A stretch of DNA of 45,373 bases from JBAYJT01 sp041664965 (GCA_041664965.1 JBAYJT010000007.1:1-45373), one strand, 5' to 3'. Counted from the stretch's first letter, positions 1 to 8,332 are shown. Numbers and translations are program-made. Notes: generated by a model from the letters alone, not told the origin.

Positions 1-26
1 TCTTCTAACTCGCTGACTGCTTTCAT
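1..26 (-). CDS. 5' end of an unidentified gene (partial)
   Basis: Only the first eight codons are inside the window (Met-Lys-Ala-Val-Ser-Glu-Leu-Glu), read leftwards off the edge. An AAGGAGT ribosome binding site lies five bases upstream of the ATG, which makes a real start likely. The product cannot be named. It lies downstream of the VOC protein gene, beyond about 280 bases of repeat-rich spacer, so it probably has its own promoter. Confidence 0.5.
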
Positions 27-309
27 AACGTACTCCTTTCTTTTTAGTAGATTAAAGTTTTACGTTATACTTCAGCGAGTTATCTTTTTCAATCTAAACT
101 TTGTCGTGTACAAAGGTTTTTTAGCCTTATCACCGATAATTTTTTATTTCGCTCCTTCAGAGCTATAAAATTATTTACATTTTTACCCAGGGTTCCCGGC
201 GCGACTTCGTCGTTAGGTCGTCACGCCCTGGCGTGACTATAGTTATCGTCACCACGTTGTGGTTTTTGATCGAGTACCATATGGTAACGCGAACGAAGCC
301 CGGATTAGC
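27..309. other. Intergenic spacer rich in palindromes
   Basis: No gene is supported here. A perfect inverted repeat with 8-base arms (GTCACGCC/GGCGTGAC, 2-base loop) lies at 220-237. A CCACGTTGTGG palindrome lies near 252, and TACCATATGGTA just after it. A segment at 97-125 closely matches 26791-26820 ahead of lolB. The short open frame starting at 233 is judged spurious because it runs through these repeats and over the VOC gene. Confidence 0.6.
97..125 (+). repeat. Dispersed repeat containing TTTGTCGTGTAC, copy 1
   Basis: This block of about 30 bases matches 26791-26820 at nearly every position, including the core TTTGTCGTGTAC and a following AAGGTTTTT run. The second copy overlaps the 5' part of the lolB reading frame. 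Two distant copies suggest a mobile or recombining short repeat. The family is not identified. Confidence 0.55.
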
Positions 310-675
310 TCATTTTTTGCAATTTTTCTTCGGAACTTTCCGCTTCGTAAATTGGATAAACTCAACTGGAGCATCGTTTATTAGCACAAATGCAACAATA
401 CAGCAGTATCCTTTCCCTGGAACGTTTGGCTCAATTATTACTTCGTGCCCTTTAATAGCTTCATAAACATCATCAACTTCAAATGCAACATGAGGCAATT
501 TTTTTACAATCTCAGGAGTCTTGCTTTTTTTACCATATCGCATCCACTCGATATTAAATTCATTTTCCTGATAGCCAGATACATACATGTCATGCTCAGG
601 CAAATATTCCTCATTTTTTAACTTTTTCTTTGTAGGTATTCCAATGTGGTTATATCTATATTTTTTATGATTCAT
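310..675 (-). CDS. VOC (glyoxalase/bleomycin-resistance) superfamily protein
   Basis: The protein is 121 residues with the single-module pattern of the vicinal oxygen chelate fold: an N-terminal strand YNHIGIPT carrying a possible metal-ligand His, a middle strand HVAFEVDDVYEAI, and a C-terminal PVEFIQF strand with a possible ligand Glu. The substrate cannot be deduced. An ATG at 675 is preferred to the TTG six bases upstream because AGGA lies eight bases before it. The gene overlaps the end of era by 11 bases, so it is probably the last gene of the folC-glmS-era transcript. The family assignment is moderate and a specific enzyme name would be guesswork. Confidence 0.6.
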   Translation of the reverse strand: MNHKKYRYNHIGIPTKKKLKNEEYLPEHDMYVSGYQENEFNIEWMRYGKKSKTPEIVKKLPHVAFEVDDVYEAIKGHEVIIEPNVPGKGYCCIVAFVLINDAPVEFIQFTKRKVPKKNCKK

Positions 676-1603
676 AGCCAAATTCCTGCAAGATTTTCTG
701 ATCGTCGCTCCAATTTTCTTTTACTTTAACCCAAAGCTCTAGAAACACTTTTTTGCCCAAAGATTTCTCCAGCTCTTTACGCGCCGCTGTGCCAATTTCT
801 TTAAGCTTAGCTCCGCCCTTACCAATAACAATAGCTTTCTGACTAGTTTTTTCAACTAAAATTAAGGCGCTGATGCGAACTATTTTTTCTTCGTCTTTAA
901 AATTTTCAATGTGAACATCGATAGCATAAGGCAATTCATCACCCAAAAAGCGCATTAACTTCTCTCGTACGATTTCGGAGGCAAAAAATCTATCACTCCG
1001 GTCTGTTATTTGATCTTCAGGAAAGAAAAAGGGATTTTCTGGCAAGAGCTTAGCAACTTCACCCGATAAAGATTCAACACCCACGCCCTTTTCTGCCGAA
1101 ATGGGAACAATAGCTACAAAATCCATCTTTTCTTTAAGTTTAGTAAGATAAGGCAAAAGCTCTTCTTTATCTTTCACCAAATCTACTTTGCTAACCACCA
1201 AAATAACCGGTGTTGTGGAACGGGCATGGATTGTGGAACGGGCATGCCCGTTCCCTACGTTGATTTTTTGCAATATCCATTCATCATCCTCGCGCCAAAC
1301 CAAAGCTTCAGCGACAAAGATAATTAAATCTACATCGCTCAAAGCACCAAGAGCAGTTTTCTGCATAGCACGGTTCAATGCGCATTTTTCCGCACGCTTT
1401 CTGGCTTGATAAAGGCCTGGCGTGTCGACATAAATCATCTGCGCATTGCCTTCAGTTTTGATACCCAAAATTCGGTGGCGCGTCGTCTGGGGCTTACGCG
1501 AAATTATACTAACTTTTTGCCCTAAAATAGCATTAAGCAAAGTTGATTTGCCAACATTGGGTCGCCCTAAAATTGCTATATAACCACATTTTGTATTTTG
1601 CAT
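665..1603 (-). CDS. era: GTPase Era
   Basis: Era is an essential GTPase that binds 16S rRNA and assists 30S maturation at the membrane. The G1 P-loop GRPNVGKST is at residues 13-21, the switch region KPQTTRH at 37-43 and G3 DTPG at 60-63. The C-terminal KH domain carries IVIGKGGAKLKEIG. The protein has 312 residues against the usual 295-300. The excess is a segment at about 117-130 (GNGHARSTIHARST) encoded by a palindromic repeat at 1215-1256, just before the G4 motif. G4 reads SKVD instead of NKxD. The start lies three bases after glmS, so the two are cotranscribed. The usual rnc neighbour is absent. Confidence 0.96.
   Translation of the reverse strand: MQNTKCGYIAILGRPNVGKSTLLNAILGQKVSIISRKPQTTRHRILGIKTEGNAQMIYVDTPGLYQARKRAEKCALNRAMQKTALGALSDVDLIIFVAEALVWREDDEWILQKINVGNGHARSTIHARSTTPVILVVSKVDLVKDKEELLPYLTKLKEKMDFVAIVPISAEKGVGVESLSGEVAKLLPENPFFFPEDQITDRSDRFFASEIVREKLMRFLGDELPYAIDVHIENFKDEEKIVRISALILVEKTSQKAIVIGKGGAKLKEIGTAARKELEKSLGKKVFLELWVKVKENWSDDQKILQEFGYES
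1215..1256. repeat. GGGCATGCCC palindromic repeat inserted in frame in era
   Basis: A perfect 20-base palindrome, GGAACGGGCATGCCCGTTCC, lies at 1235-1254. A partial direct copy (TGTGGAACGGGCATG) precedes it at about 1214. The same element, slightly degenerate, lies at 19312-19340. Inside era it keeps the frame and adds about 14 residues just before the G4 loop. Confidence 0.8.
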
Positions 1604-1606
1604 AAC

Positions 1607-3442
1607 TTATTCTACCGTAACTGATTTTGCGAGATTACGCGGCTGATCCACATCTGTACCTTTCAAAACCGCGACGTGATAGGCTAAAAGCTGTAATGGC
1701 ACAGTATACACGATGGGAGCTATTTCCCTGGGAACTTTGGGCATTTTTATTAAAATCAAATTGGGCATTTTTTCAAAAGCTTCAGTATTGCTAGTAAAAA
1801 CCACTAACTGCCCATCGCGCGCCTCTACTTCTTTGATATTACTTTGCAACTTTGCAATCAAATCGTCAGGTGGCGCCAAAACTACAACTGGCATATCTTG
1901 ATCAACTAAAGCGAGAGGACCGTGTTTCAATTCACCAGCAGCGTAGGCCTCGGCATGAATATAGGAAATTTCTTTCATCTTCAGGGCACCTTCCAAAGCT
2001 ATCGGATAGCATAATCCTCGCCCTAAAAAAAGTGCGTTTTTCTTCTGTACTAAGCTTTGCGCCAATTTTTTAACAACATCATTCAAAGCTAAAGTTTCTT
2101 CTATAGCGATCGGTAAATGCTTTAACTGCTGAATCAGATGCACTTGTGCTGACTTATCTAAGCCATGATGCTTACCCAATGCCAAAGCTAAAAGCAAAAA
2201 AGCCACTAACTGCGTAGTAAAAGTCTTACTAGCCGCAACACCAATCTCTATGCCAGCATGTGTCAAAAAAGACAGATCCGCTTCGCGCATCAAAGCACTG
2301 GAAGCCACATTAGTTATTGCTAAACAAGCTAAATAGCCCATTTCCTTGCTTCGCCTTACAACAGCTAAAGTATCAGCTGTTTCGCCCGATTGTGAAACTG
2401 CAATCAAAAGGGTTCCTGGCAAAACCGGAGTTTTTTTATAACGAAATTCGCTCGCTATATCCACTTGACAAGGAGTCTTCGCTATTTCTTCCAGCCAATA
2501 GCGCGCGAGCAAACCAGCATGATAACTAGTTCCGCAAGCGATGATCTGAATCTGCCGAATTTTAGGGAAAATTCCTATAGCTTTAGTTGTAAAAACATCA
2601 TCTAAAATCTCTGCTGCCTCTAAACGACCTTCTAAGGTATCAGCAATAGCTTCCGGTTGAGAAAAAATTTCCTTCTGCATAAAGTGTTTATAACTGCCGC
2701 GATCGATAGCGCTGACATAGTGTGGCATCTTTTGCCAAGTTCTTTCTACTTTGTGCAAATCTTGGTCATAAATAACTATTCCGCTTTTAGTAATGTCCGC
2801 CAAATCCCCTTCCTCTAAATAAACAAAGTCTTCCACCACATTAGCTAAAGCAATAGTATCAGATGCAAGAAAATTGCCATTTTTACCTAAACCCGCAACC
2901 AAAGAACTGCCAGAACGAACTGCTATCAGACGTTCAGGCTCAGCGCTGTTTAAAATAGCCAAAGCATACATGCCCTCTAGCTCTGAGGCTGTTTTATGTA
3001 CAGCAATTAAAAAATCTTTAGTTTGTTGAAAATACTTATGTATTAGATGCGCAATAACTTCAGTATCAGTTTCTGAGTAAAATTTATAGCCCTCAGATAT
3101 TAAAGAATCACGCAGCTCTGCATAATTCTCAATAATGCCATTATGCACAATCGCTATAGTATTATTAGAAGAAAAATGTGGATGTGCATTGGTTTCCGAA
3201 GGGGCGCCGTGCGTGGCCCAACGCGTATGCGCTATACCAGTACCGCCTTGCAAAGGTTCTTTCTCTAAATTTTTTTCTAAACCAGCAATTTTACCAACTG
3301 CGCGCCGACGTTGAAGCTCTCCTTGTGGCATTAAAACAGCCAAACCAGCTGAATCGTAGCCACGATATTCCAGTTTTTTTAAGCATTCCAACAAGGTTGG
3401 AACTACATTATTTTTAGCAACTGCGGCGACAATTCCACACAT
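1607..3442 (-). CDS. glmS: Glutamine-fructose-6-phosphate aminotransferase (isomerizing)
   Basis: GlmS makes glucosamine-6-phosphate from fructose-6-phosphate and glutamine, the first step towards UDP-GlcNAc for peptidoglycan and LPS. The protein has 611 residues, the normal length. The N-terminal glutaminase domain begins MCGIV, giving the catalytic Cys after Met removal. YRGYDSAG, THTRWATHG-like and HNGIIENY motifs follow. Two SIS sugar-isomerase domains follow with ACGTSYHAG and SQSGETADT motifs. The C terminus DQPRNLAKSVTVE is the typical GlmS end. It is four bases downstream of folC and three upstream of era. No glmS ribozyme-like leader is apparent because folC abuts directly. Confidence 0.97.
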   Translation of the reverse strand: MCGIVAAVAKNNVVPTLLECLKKLEYRGYDSAGLAVLMPQGELQRRRAVGKIAGLEKNLEKEPLQGGTGIAHTRWATHGAPSETNAHPHFSSNNTIAIVHNGIIENYAELRDSLISEGYKFYSETDTEVIAHLIHKYFQQTKDFLIAVHKTASELEGMYALAILNSAEPERLIAVRSGSSLVAGLGKNGNFLASDTIALANVVEDFVYLEEGDLADITKSGIVIYDQDLHKVERTWQKMPHYVSAIDRGSYKHFMQKEIFSQPEAIADTLEGRLEAAEILDDVFTTKAIGIFPKIRQIQIIACGTSYHAGLLARYWLEEIAKTPCQVDIASEFRYKKTPVLPGTLLIAVSQSGETADTLAVVRRSKEMGYLACLAITNVASSALMREADLSFLTHAGIEIGVAASKTFTTQLVAFLLLALALGKHHGLDKSAQVHLIQQLKHLPIAIEETLALNDVVKKLAQSLVQKKNALFLGRGLCYPIALEGALKMKEISYIHAEAYAAGELKHGPLALVDQDMPVVVLAPPDDLIAKLQSNIKEVEARDGQLVVFTSNTEAFEKMPNLILIKMPKVPREIAPIVYTVPLQLLAYHVAVLKGTDVDQPRNLAKSVTVE

Positions 3443-3445
3443 AAT

Positions 3446-4771
3446 TTACACCTTAAAAAATTTTTTAAATGCCGCGACGGCATACAAAGATCCAGTTACA
3501 CACAAAACTTTATCACTGGAATGTAGCACTAACGGCAATTTTGCTAGATCTTCTATGACACAAATATTCTTCCCTGGCAAGTATTTAAGCCAGACTTCCC
3601 TTATTTTATCTAAAGACGAAAGACGCTCCACATTGGCATTAAAAAGAATCACTTTATGCGCTAAACGGCTTAGATAATAGCAAATTTTCCTGTAGTCTTT
3701 GCCTTGCGAAATACTCATAACAAATACTATTTTTTCTTTAACATAAGGAGATTTTTTTAAAGTTTCTGCTAAAACTTTCGCCCCAGGCGCATTATGTGCT
3801 CCATCCAAGATGATAGTGAGCTTTATATTTGCTATTTTGTGCTGCAAAATCTCTAAACGCCCTGGCCATTTTACTTTACTTAATCCAATATAAATTGCTT
3901 TGAGTGACACTGAATACTGCATCTGCACTATTTCAATAGCTGCTAGAGCTAAAGCAGCATTACGAATTTGATGTTTTCCCAATAGCGGTATTTTTAAATT
4001 TTTATACTTAGGATCGTCATCCCGCGACTTGATCGCGGGATACAGCAATACATCACCAAAATAGGAAAAAATTTGCATCGACTTTTGCCAATCTATTGCT
4101 TCGCTTCTAACACAAAAATCACGATTTAAGAAAAAAACTGGCGCGTTGTTTTCTTTGCATTTCGCAGAGATAACTAGATCCGTAGAGCATCGCCCTGTAT
4201 ATGCCACAACCGGCGTACTATCAGTAATTATACCGGCTTTCTCTTTAGCGATTTCTTCCAACGTCTCCCCAAGAATATCTTTATGATCCAAACCTATCGA
4301 AGTGATCACATTGACGATTTTGTTTTTAGCAACATTGGTGGCATCTAATCTACCGCCCAAACCAGTCTCAGCTACAAGAAAATCGACTTTGTTCTCAGCA
4401 AAATACTGGAAAGCTGCGGCTGTAATTATCGAAAAATAAGGCAATTTATCTACTTCAGGCAAAGCAAAAACTTTTTGTAGAACAGAGTTAAAATCTTTAT
4501 CTGTTATTTCTTTGCCATTTATTTTAATACGCTCGTTTATGCGAACTAAATGCGGCGAAGTATAAAGTCCAACGCGGTAGCCCGCTTCACACAATATTTG
4601 CGCGATCATGCTAGCCGTAGAGCCTTTGCCATTGGTTCCAGCAAGATGAATCACTGGATATTTATCTTGTGGATTTTTAAGCACACGCAAAATTCGACTA
4701 AGCGCCGCTAAATCTGGCTTCACAATACAGTGAGCGCGCTCTAATAGTTTAGATATATAATCGTGAGACAT
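3446..4771 (-). CDS. folC: Bifunctional dihydrofolate synthase/folylpolyglutamate synthase
   Basis: FolC ligates glutamate to dihydropteroate and to folates in the cytosol. The Mur-ligase P-loop GTNGKGSTA is near residue 45, followed by YTSPHLVRINERI, the GLGGRLDATN motif and TSIGLDHKDILG. A DGAHNAPGA motif marks the C-terminal domain. The ATG at 4771 is chosen over an in-frame TTG twelve bases upstream. The product has 441 residues, a little longer than typical. Residues about 243-254 (LLYPAIKSRDDD) are encoded by a palindromic repeat inserted in frame at 4015-4041. It is the first gene of the tight folC-glmS-era run. accD, a frequent partner of folC, is not present. Confidence 0.95.
   Translation of the reverse strand: MSHDYISKLLERAHCIVKPDLAALSRILRVLKNPQDKYPVIHLAGTNGKGSTASMIAQILCEAGYRVGLYTSPHLVRINERIKINGKEITDKDFNSVLQKVFALPEVDKLPYFSIITAAAFQYFAENKVDFLVAETGLGGRLDATNVAKNKIVNVITSIGLDHKDILGETLEEIAKEKAGIITDSTPVVAYTGRCSTDLVISAKCKENNAPVFFLNRDFCVRSEAIDWQKSMQIFSYFGDVLLYPAIKSRDDDPKYKNLKIPLLGKHQIRNAALALAAIEIVQMQYSVSLKAIYIGLSKVKWPGRLEILQHKIANIKLTIILDGAHNAPGAKVLAETLKKSPYVKEKIVFVMSISQGKDYRKICYYLSRLAHKVILFNANVERLSSLDKIREVWLKYLPGKNICVIEDLAKLPLVLHSSDKVLCVTGSLYAVAAFKKFFKV
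4015..4041. repeat. CGTCATCCCGCG palindromic repeat inserted in frame in folC
   Basis: The arms CCCGCGA (4021-4027) and TCGCGGG (4033-4039) are preceded by CGTCAT. The same core occurs in the larger element at 26679-26755. It lies in a divergent region between folC domains and leaves the reading frame intact, as Rickettsia palindromic elements do in their hosts. Confidence 0.8.
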
Positions 4772-4801
4772 AAAAAACGCCAAAACCCAACTTTATTTTT
4801 C

Positions 4802-4845
4802 AACTCATTGATTTTAAACGATTTCTTGTGGACATGTTTTTTGCC
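4802..4845 (+). repeat. Dispersed 42-bp repeat (CATGT family), copy 1
   Basis: It matches the family consensus: a TCATTGATTT head followed by a GACATGTTTTTTG tail. In this copy the left arm of the central palindrome has decayed to TTTCTTGT. It overlaps the 3' end of pnuT, so the last residues of the transporter and its stop codon are encoded by the repeat on the opposite strand. Confidence 0.75.
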
Positions 4846-5389
4846 AATTATAATAGCCAATCACAGCCATAACCAAGTATATCCCTTGCAACAAAGCATG
4901 CACGGGAATTCCCTTATACAAATAAATCCCAACATATATACTGTCTACCAAAAACCATAATATCCAGTTTTGCATAATTTTTTTGCAAGTAAGCCACTGA
5001 GCAATCACACATAAAACAGCCGTGCTCGCATCCCAAAAGGGAATACGCGAATCGGTGTAATTACTCAACAAAAAATAAATTATAACAATACCCAAAAGCG
5101 CCATCGCAGACAAGCGCAACATAGTTGTATAAGACAAGCTAGTTATGGCCAATTGGCTACGCAAAGCCGAACCACGTAACCACTGATACCAACCATAAAA
5201 AGTGGAAAGAAAAAAGAAGATTTCGAGAGCAGTATCAGCGTAAATACCAACACGAAAATACAGAACTAAATTTATACTGCAAGCTAAAAGACTAAGCGGC
5301 CAAGCTGCAACGCTGGCTCTTATGAAAGCAATCGTGGCTAAAAAGCTTAAACTTGCTCCACTATAGTCGAGAAGCGTTTTCCAAAGCAT
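4814..5389 (-). CDS. pnuT: PnuC-family thiamine transporter (PnuT type)
   Basis: The protein is a 191-residue integral membrane protein with about seven hydrophobic helices, in the PnuC family of facilitators. The family motif region is QNWILWFLVDSIYVGIYLYKG. The family includes PnuC (nicotinamide riboside), PnuT (thiamine) and RibM. Thiamine is assigned here because a TPP riboswitch precedes the gene. The ATG at 5389 is chosen: GGAGG sits five bases before it, while an apparent start at 5449 would lie inside the riboswitch. The stop codon falls within a dispersed repeat. folC follows after 42 bases. Confidence 0.85.
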   Translation of the reverse strand: MLWKTLLDYSGASLSFLATIAFIRASVAAWPLSLLACSINLVLYFRVGIYADTALEIFFFLSTFYGWYQWLRGSALRSQLAITSLSYTTMLRLSAMALLGIVIIYFLLSNYTDSRIPFWDASTAVLCVIAQWLTCKKIMQNWILWFLVDSIYVGIYLYKGIPVHALLQGIYLVMAVIGYYNWQKTCPQEIV

Positions 5390-5392
5390 ATT

Positions 5393-5470
5393 TTCCTCCG
5401 CTGGCATTACCCAGGTCAGGTTCAACGGGTTTAATCTCAGCCAAAACACTTAAGTTTCAGCACCCCTAGA
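5393..5470 (-). promoter_or_regulatory. TPP riboswitch (THI element)
   Basis: Read on the minus strand, it shows the conserved TPP aptamer pieces in order: GGGGTGCT, then GGCTGAGATT, ACCC, TTGAACCTGACCTGGGTAAT and GCCAGCGGAGGAAA. The final GGAGG is also the ribosome binding site of pnuT. Ligand binding could therefore block translation directly. Only 11 bases separate it from the stop of the upstream porin-like gene, so its promoter lies inside that gene or it is reached by read-through. Confidence 0.93.
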
Positions 5471-5481
5471 TGACAAAAAAG

Positions 5482-6060
5482 TTACAGTCCAAAACGATAG
5501 GTCAAACCAATACCGTACAAATCCATTTTTGGCAAATTGCCGTTATTGAAAATTCTTGTAGCACTTAAATCCGCGGTTAAGCTTTTTGTAAAATCATAAG
5601 TTGCACCTAAACCTAGCAATAAAGCCAATTTACTACTAGATGCTTTAGCTTTAAAATAAGTACTGTCTGGAACAGAGCTACGGAAAACCCAAGTAGTACC
5701 ACCTTTTAAATAGAATCCAAAATTGTGCGCAAAGTGCAAAGAAACTAATCCGCTTAGATCAACTCCTTGCTGTGTAAAAGATTGTTTTAAGCCAGACGAT
5801 GAAGTAAATTCAGGTTTGCCATAATAAGCATAACCCAATTGCAGGCCTAAATTTTCGGTAAAATCATAACCGCCATAAATACGCCCGAAAGCTTTGTTAG
5901 ATTTTACAGAACCACTGCCAGACTTGACGACGTCCGTAGTATAATATCCTAAAGAAGACATTCCACCTTGTATACCAATGTTATAGCCAGCATAGCTCGG
6001 CATAAAAGCAGCACAGCCAAAAACTAAAGATATTGCAGACACAATGATTTTATTTCTCAT
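5482..6060 (-). CDS. Outer-membrane beta-barrel protein (OmpA-like barrel/OMP_b-brl type)
   Basis: The protein has 192 residues. A signal peptide (MRNKIIVSAISLVFGCAAFMP, likely cut after SYA) is followed by alternating amphipathic strands such as GRIYGGYDFTENLGLQLGYA. It ends in a C-terminal aromatic strand, GIGLTYRFGL. This is the pattern of small 8-stranded barrels. No periplasmic OmpA domain is present. It resembles the two downstream barrel proteins in the GRIYAGYDF and LGYA motifs but is clearly more divergent. The function is unknown; adhesion or surface structure is possible. GAGG lies upstream of the ATG. Confidence 0.8.
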   Translation of the reverse strand: MRNKIIVSAISLVFGCAAFMPSYAGYNIGIQGGMSSLGYYTTDVVKSGSGSVKSNKAFGRIYGGYDFTENLGLQLGYAYYGKPEFTSSSGLKQSFTQQGVDLSGLVSLHFAHNFGFYLKGGTTWVFRSSVPDSTYFKAKASSSKLALLLGLGATYDFTKSLTADLSATRIFNNGNLPKMDLYGIGLTYRFGL

Positions 6061-6149
6061 ATAATCCTCAAATAATAGAATTTTTCTATATCCAACTTCT
6101 TCGAATATTATACCAATTTCTTTCCCGCTGTCGCCAACTTTAAAGCAAT

Positions 6150-6179
6150 AAAAAAGGCGGGACTAGCCCGCCTTTTTTT
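6150..6179 (-). terminator. Rho-independent terminator after the 6204-6848 gene
   Basis: A perfect GGCGGG/CCCGCC stem with a 5-base loop is flanked by an A-run on one side and a T-run on the other. It can act in both directions. On the minus strand it ends the porin-like gene at 6204. Confidence 0.85.
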
Positions 6180-6203
6180 AACTCAACTTTTCGTTGATAG
6201 TTC

Positions 6204-6848
6204 TTAGAAAGTAAATTTATAAGAAATACCAAGAGCGAAGAAGTTTACGTTAGGTTGGAAATTCGCACTACTGATGTTCGCATTACCATTGTAGTGCATC
6301 CAAGAAAGATCAGTTGTCCAATTGGATGTGATTTTGTACTCAACACCTGCGCCGTATGCAGCATTGAAATTATGGGAATTATCAATGGTGTAACCGCTAG
6401 TGTTGCTATTGAAGTTAGACATCAAGTAGGCTAAGCCAACTTTGGTGTAAATACCCCAACAATCAACCAATGGCACCTTGACTTTGAGTAACAAGTCAAT
6501 CGCTTGAGTGGTAATTTTAGCGACATCTGCAGAATCAGCTGCATTTCTCAGCTTCGCATCTGCAAATGTTCTGAAATAGCCCAATTCAAGAGCGAAATTT
6601 TTGTGGAAATCATATCCAGCAAAAATACGACCAGCAAAATTGTTAGCACTATTAACATTTAAGAAAGGGGTACCAGCTAAATCTAGATTTTTCCAACCGG
6701 TTAAAGCATAACCAAGTTGCAAACCTAGATTAATACCAGGAGCAAATTCACAAGGCGCAGCGGCGACATTTTCATCCGCCCCATTAGCAAAAGCTGCAGA
6801 GCTTAAGCCTAGTGCTACTGCACCAACTAATAAAATTTTCTTTAGCAT
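6204..6848 (-). CDS. Outer-membrane beta-barrel protein, paralogue A
   Basis: The protein has 214 residues. The signal peptide MLKKILLVGAVALGLSSAAFA is followed by a short acidic linker and a barrel. Strands include LGLQLGYALTGW, GRIFAGYDFHKNFALELGYF and a C-terminal ALGISYKFTF with a terminal Phe, the usual BAM recognition end. It is highly similar along its whole length to the protein at 7431-8072. The gene leaders are nearly identical, including the GAGG Shine-Dalgarno. One unpaired Cys is seen near the mature N terminus (APCEFAPG), which the paralogue lacks. Confidence 0.85.
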   Translation of the reverse strand: MLKKILLVGAVALGLSSAAFANGADENVAAAPCEFAPGINLGLQLGYALTGWKNLDLAGTPFLNVNSANNFAGRIFAGYDFHKNFALELGYFRTFADAKLRNAADSADVAKITTQAIDLLLKVKVPLVDCWGIYTKVGLAYLMSNFNSNTSGYTIDNSHNFNAAYGAGVEYKITSNWTTDLSWMHYNGNANISSANFQPNVNFFALGISYKFTF

Positions 6849-7342
6849 AGATTAAATCCTCATTGATTAAAAAAATTTGGATGAAAACCAAACCAAACAT
6901 TATTAAGTTTAGTACAAACCAAACCTAATATACTAGCTTTATAACACTATTTTTACCTTTTGCAAAGTAAATTATTAAAAAATTTAAGCGTTATAAAACG
7001 CGCATACTTTTACATATATTTCATAAAGATGCAACTTTTTTTTGTTTTGAGAATTTTTTGATTTAAATTTTTTTCTCTAGCACAATTTAACCAAGATAAT
7101 ATTACTTTACAAAATTAGCATTCACCTAAGTTTTTACAATTACTTAAAAGTAAAATAAATATTTTTATATAAGAAAATACTAATTCAAAATTCTTAGTAA
7201 GAACAAAAAACTTTTATTTCCTTCCTAAACTTTCCTTATCCAAACAGATAAATTTACAAAAGAATTTAGCCTATGGAAAAACTCAATATAAGCTTAGCGC
7301 TATAAATTAAAATGGGAATGGAAAGACGTGGTACTAGGCTAC
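6849..7342. other. AT-rich spacer with a decayed copy of the leuS upstream region
   Basis: No gene is supported. About 6849-7210 resembles 8073-8360. Both carry an ACATAT(A/C)TTTCAT(A/C)AAGATGCAA segment, and both contain a CACCTAAG/CATCTAAG-TTTTTA-AATTA-TTAAAA stretch. The latter is followed by a sequence similar to the first codons of leuS. It is best read as the remains of a tandem duplication of the porin gene with its divergent promoter region. Confidence 0.6.
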
Positions 7343-7377
7343 AAAAACAGCTTTGCCCCATATTCGGGGCAAAGCTG
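7343..7377 (-). terminator. Rho-independent terminator after paralogue B
   Basis: A perfect 12-base stem (CAGCTTTGCCCC/GGGGCAAAGCTG) with a 6-base loop is followed on the minus strand by a run of five Ts. It lies 54 bases past the stop of the 7431-8072 gene. Confidence 0.9.
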
Positions 7378-7430
7378 TGTGAGAAACTGGTATTTTCACG
7401 AAATCATCTTGCGGGTTACGCAAGAATTTC

Positions 7431-8072
7431 TTAGAAATTAAATTTATAAGAAATACCTAGAGCAAAGAAATTTAAACTAGGTTGAAGATTTTTACTGTTA
7501 ACGTTCGTGTTGCCAGTGTAGTGCATCCAAGAAAGATCGGTAGTCCAGTTAGATGTGATATCATAATTCACACCAGCACCATAAGCTACGTTAAAGTTCT
7601 TGGCACTCTTAAGGGCATAGCCTGCAGTAACATCTCTAACCTTAGATGTTAAGTAACCCAAACCAACCTTAGTGTAGATACCCCAAGAATCAGCCAACGG
7701 AATCTTAACCTTGAGTAACAAATCAGCAGCCTGAGTTAAGATATTAGCAGCATCGGCAGAATCGGCTAAATTTCTGGCTTTAGCCTTGGAGAAAGCTAGA
7801 AAATAACCGGCTTCCAAAGCGAAGTTCTTGTGAAAATCATAGCCAGCATAAACGCGGCCAGCGAAGCTGTTGGCCTTGTTAACATTTACCATATCGCCAG
7901 CATTCCACATGGTTTTCCAACCGGTCAAAGCATAACCGAGTTGCACACCAGCATAGATACCTGGATTGAATTGAGGTACAGCGGCGACATTTTCATCCGC
8001 CGTCCCATTAGCAAAAGCTGCTGCGCTTAAGCCTAGTGCTACTGCACCAACTAATAAAACTTTCTTTAGCAT
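7431..8072 (-). CDS. Outer-membrane beta-barrel protein, paralogue B
   Basis: The protein has 213 residues with signal peptide MLKKVLLVGAVALGLSAAAFA. It is the tandem duplicate of the 6204-6848 product. Matching strands include GVQLGYALTGW, GRVYAGYDFHKNFALEAGYF and a C-terminal ALGISYKFNF. Differences cluster in presumed surface loops, for example the segment after ALTGWK, as expected for diversifying surface antigens. The gene has its own leader and a strong terminator, so it is expressed separately from paralogue A. Confidence 0.85.
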   Translation of the reverse strand: MLKKVLLVGAVALGLSAAAFANGTADENVAAVPQFNPGIYAGVQLGYALTGWKTMWNAGDMVNVNKANSFAGRVYAGYDFHKNFALEAGYFLAFSKAKARNLADSADAANILTQAADLLLKVKIPLADSWGIYTKVGLGYLTSKVRDVTAGYALKSAKNFNVAYGAGVNYDITSNWTTDLSWMHYTGNTNVNSKNLQPSLNFFALGISYKFNF

Positions 8073-8332
8073 AGATCAAATCCTCATTGATTAAAAAAAA
8101 ATTGGATGAAAATCAAACAAAAATCACCAACACTTTATAATACTAAATTTTTGAGCATTATAAAACATTTACATGTTTACATATCTTTCATCAAGATGCA
8201 AATATTTTCTCATTATAAAAAAATATTCACTAACTCTCTTACCCTTGCGCACAGGACTTGCCAAGATGGCATTGCTCTGCGAAGATAGTAATCATCTAAG
8301 CTTTTATAATTATTTAAAATGAAATTTTTTAT

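Noticed and set aside
233..466. Open frame on the plus strand near the left edge
   Set aside because: It runs through palindromic repeats and antisense to the VOC gene, has no ribosome binding site, and its product is not protein-like.
5390..5449. Longer start for the PnuT gene
   Set aside because: The extra 20 codons would lie inside the TPP riboswitch. The ATG at 5389 has a GGAGG at proper spacing.
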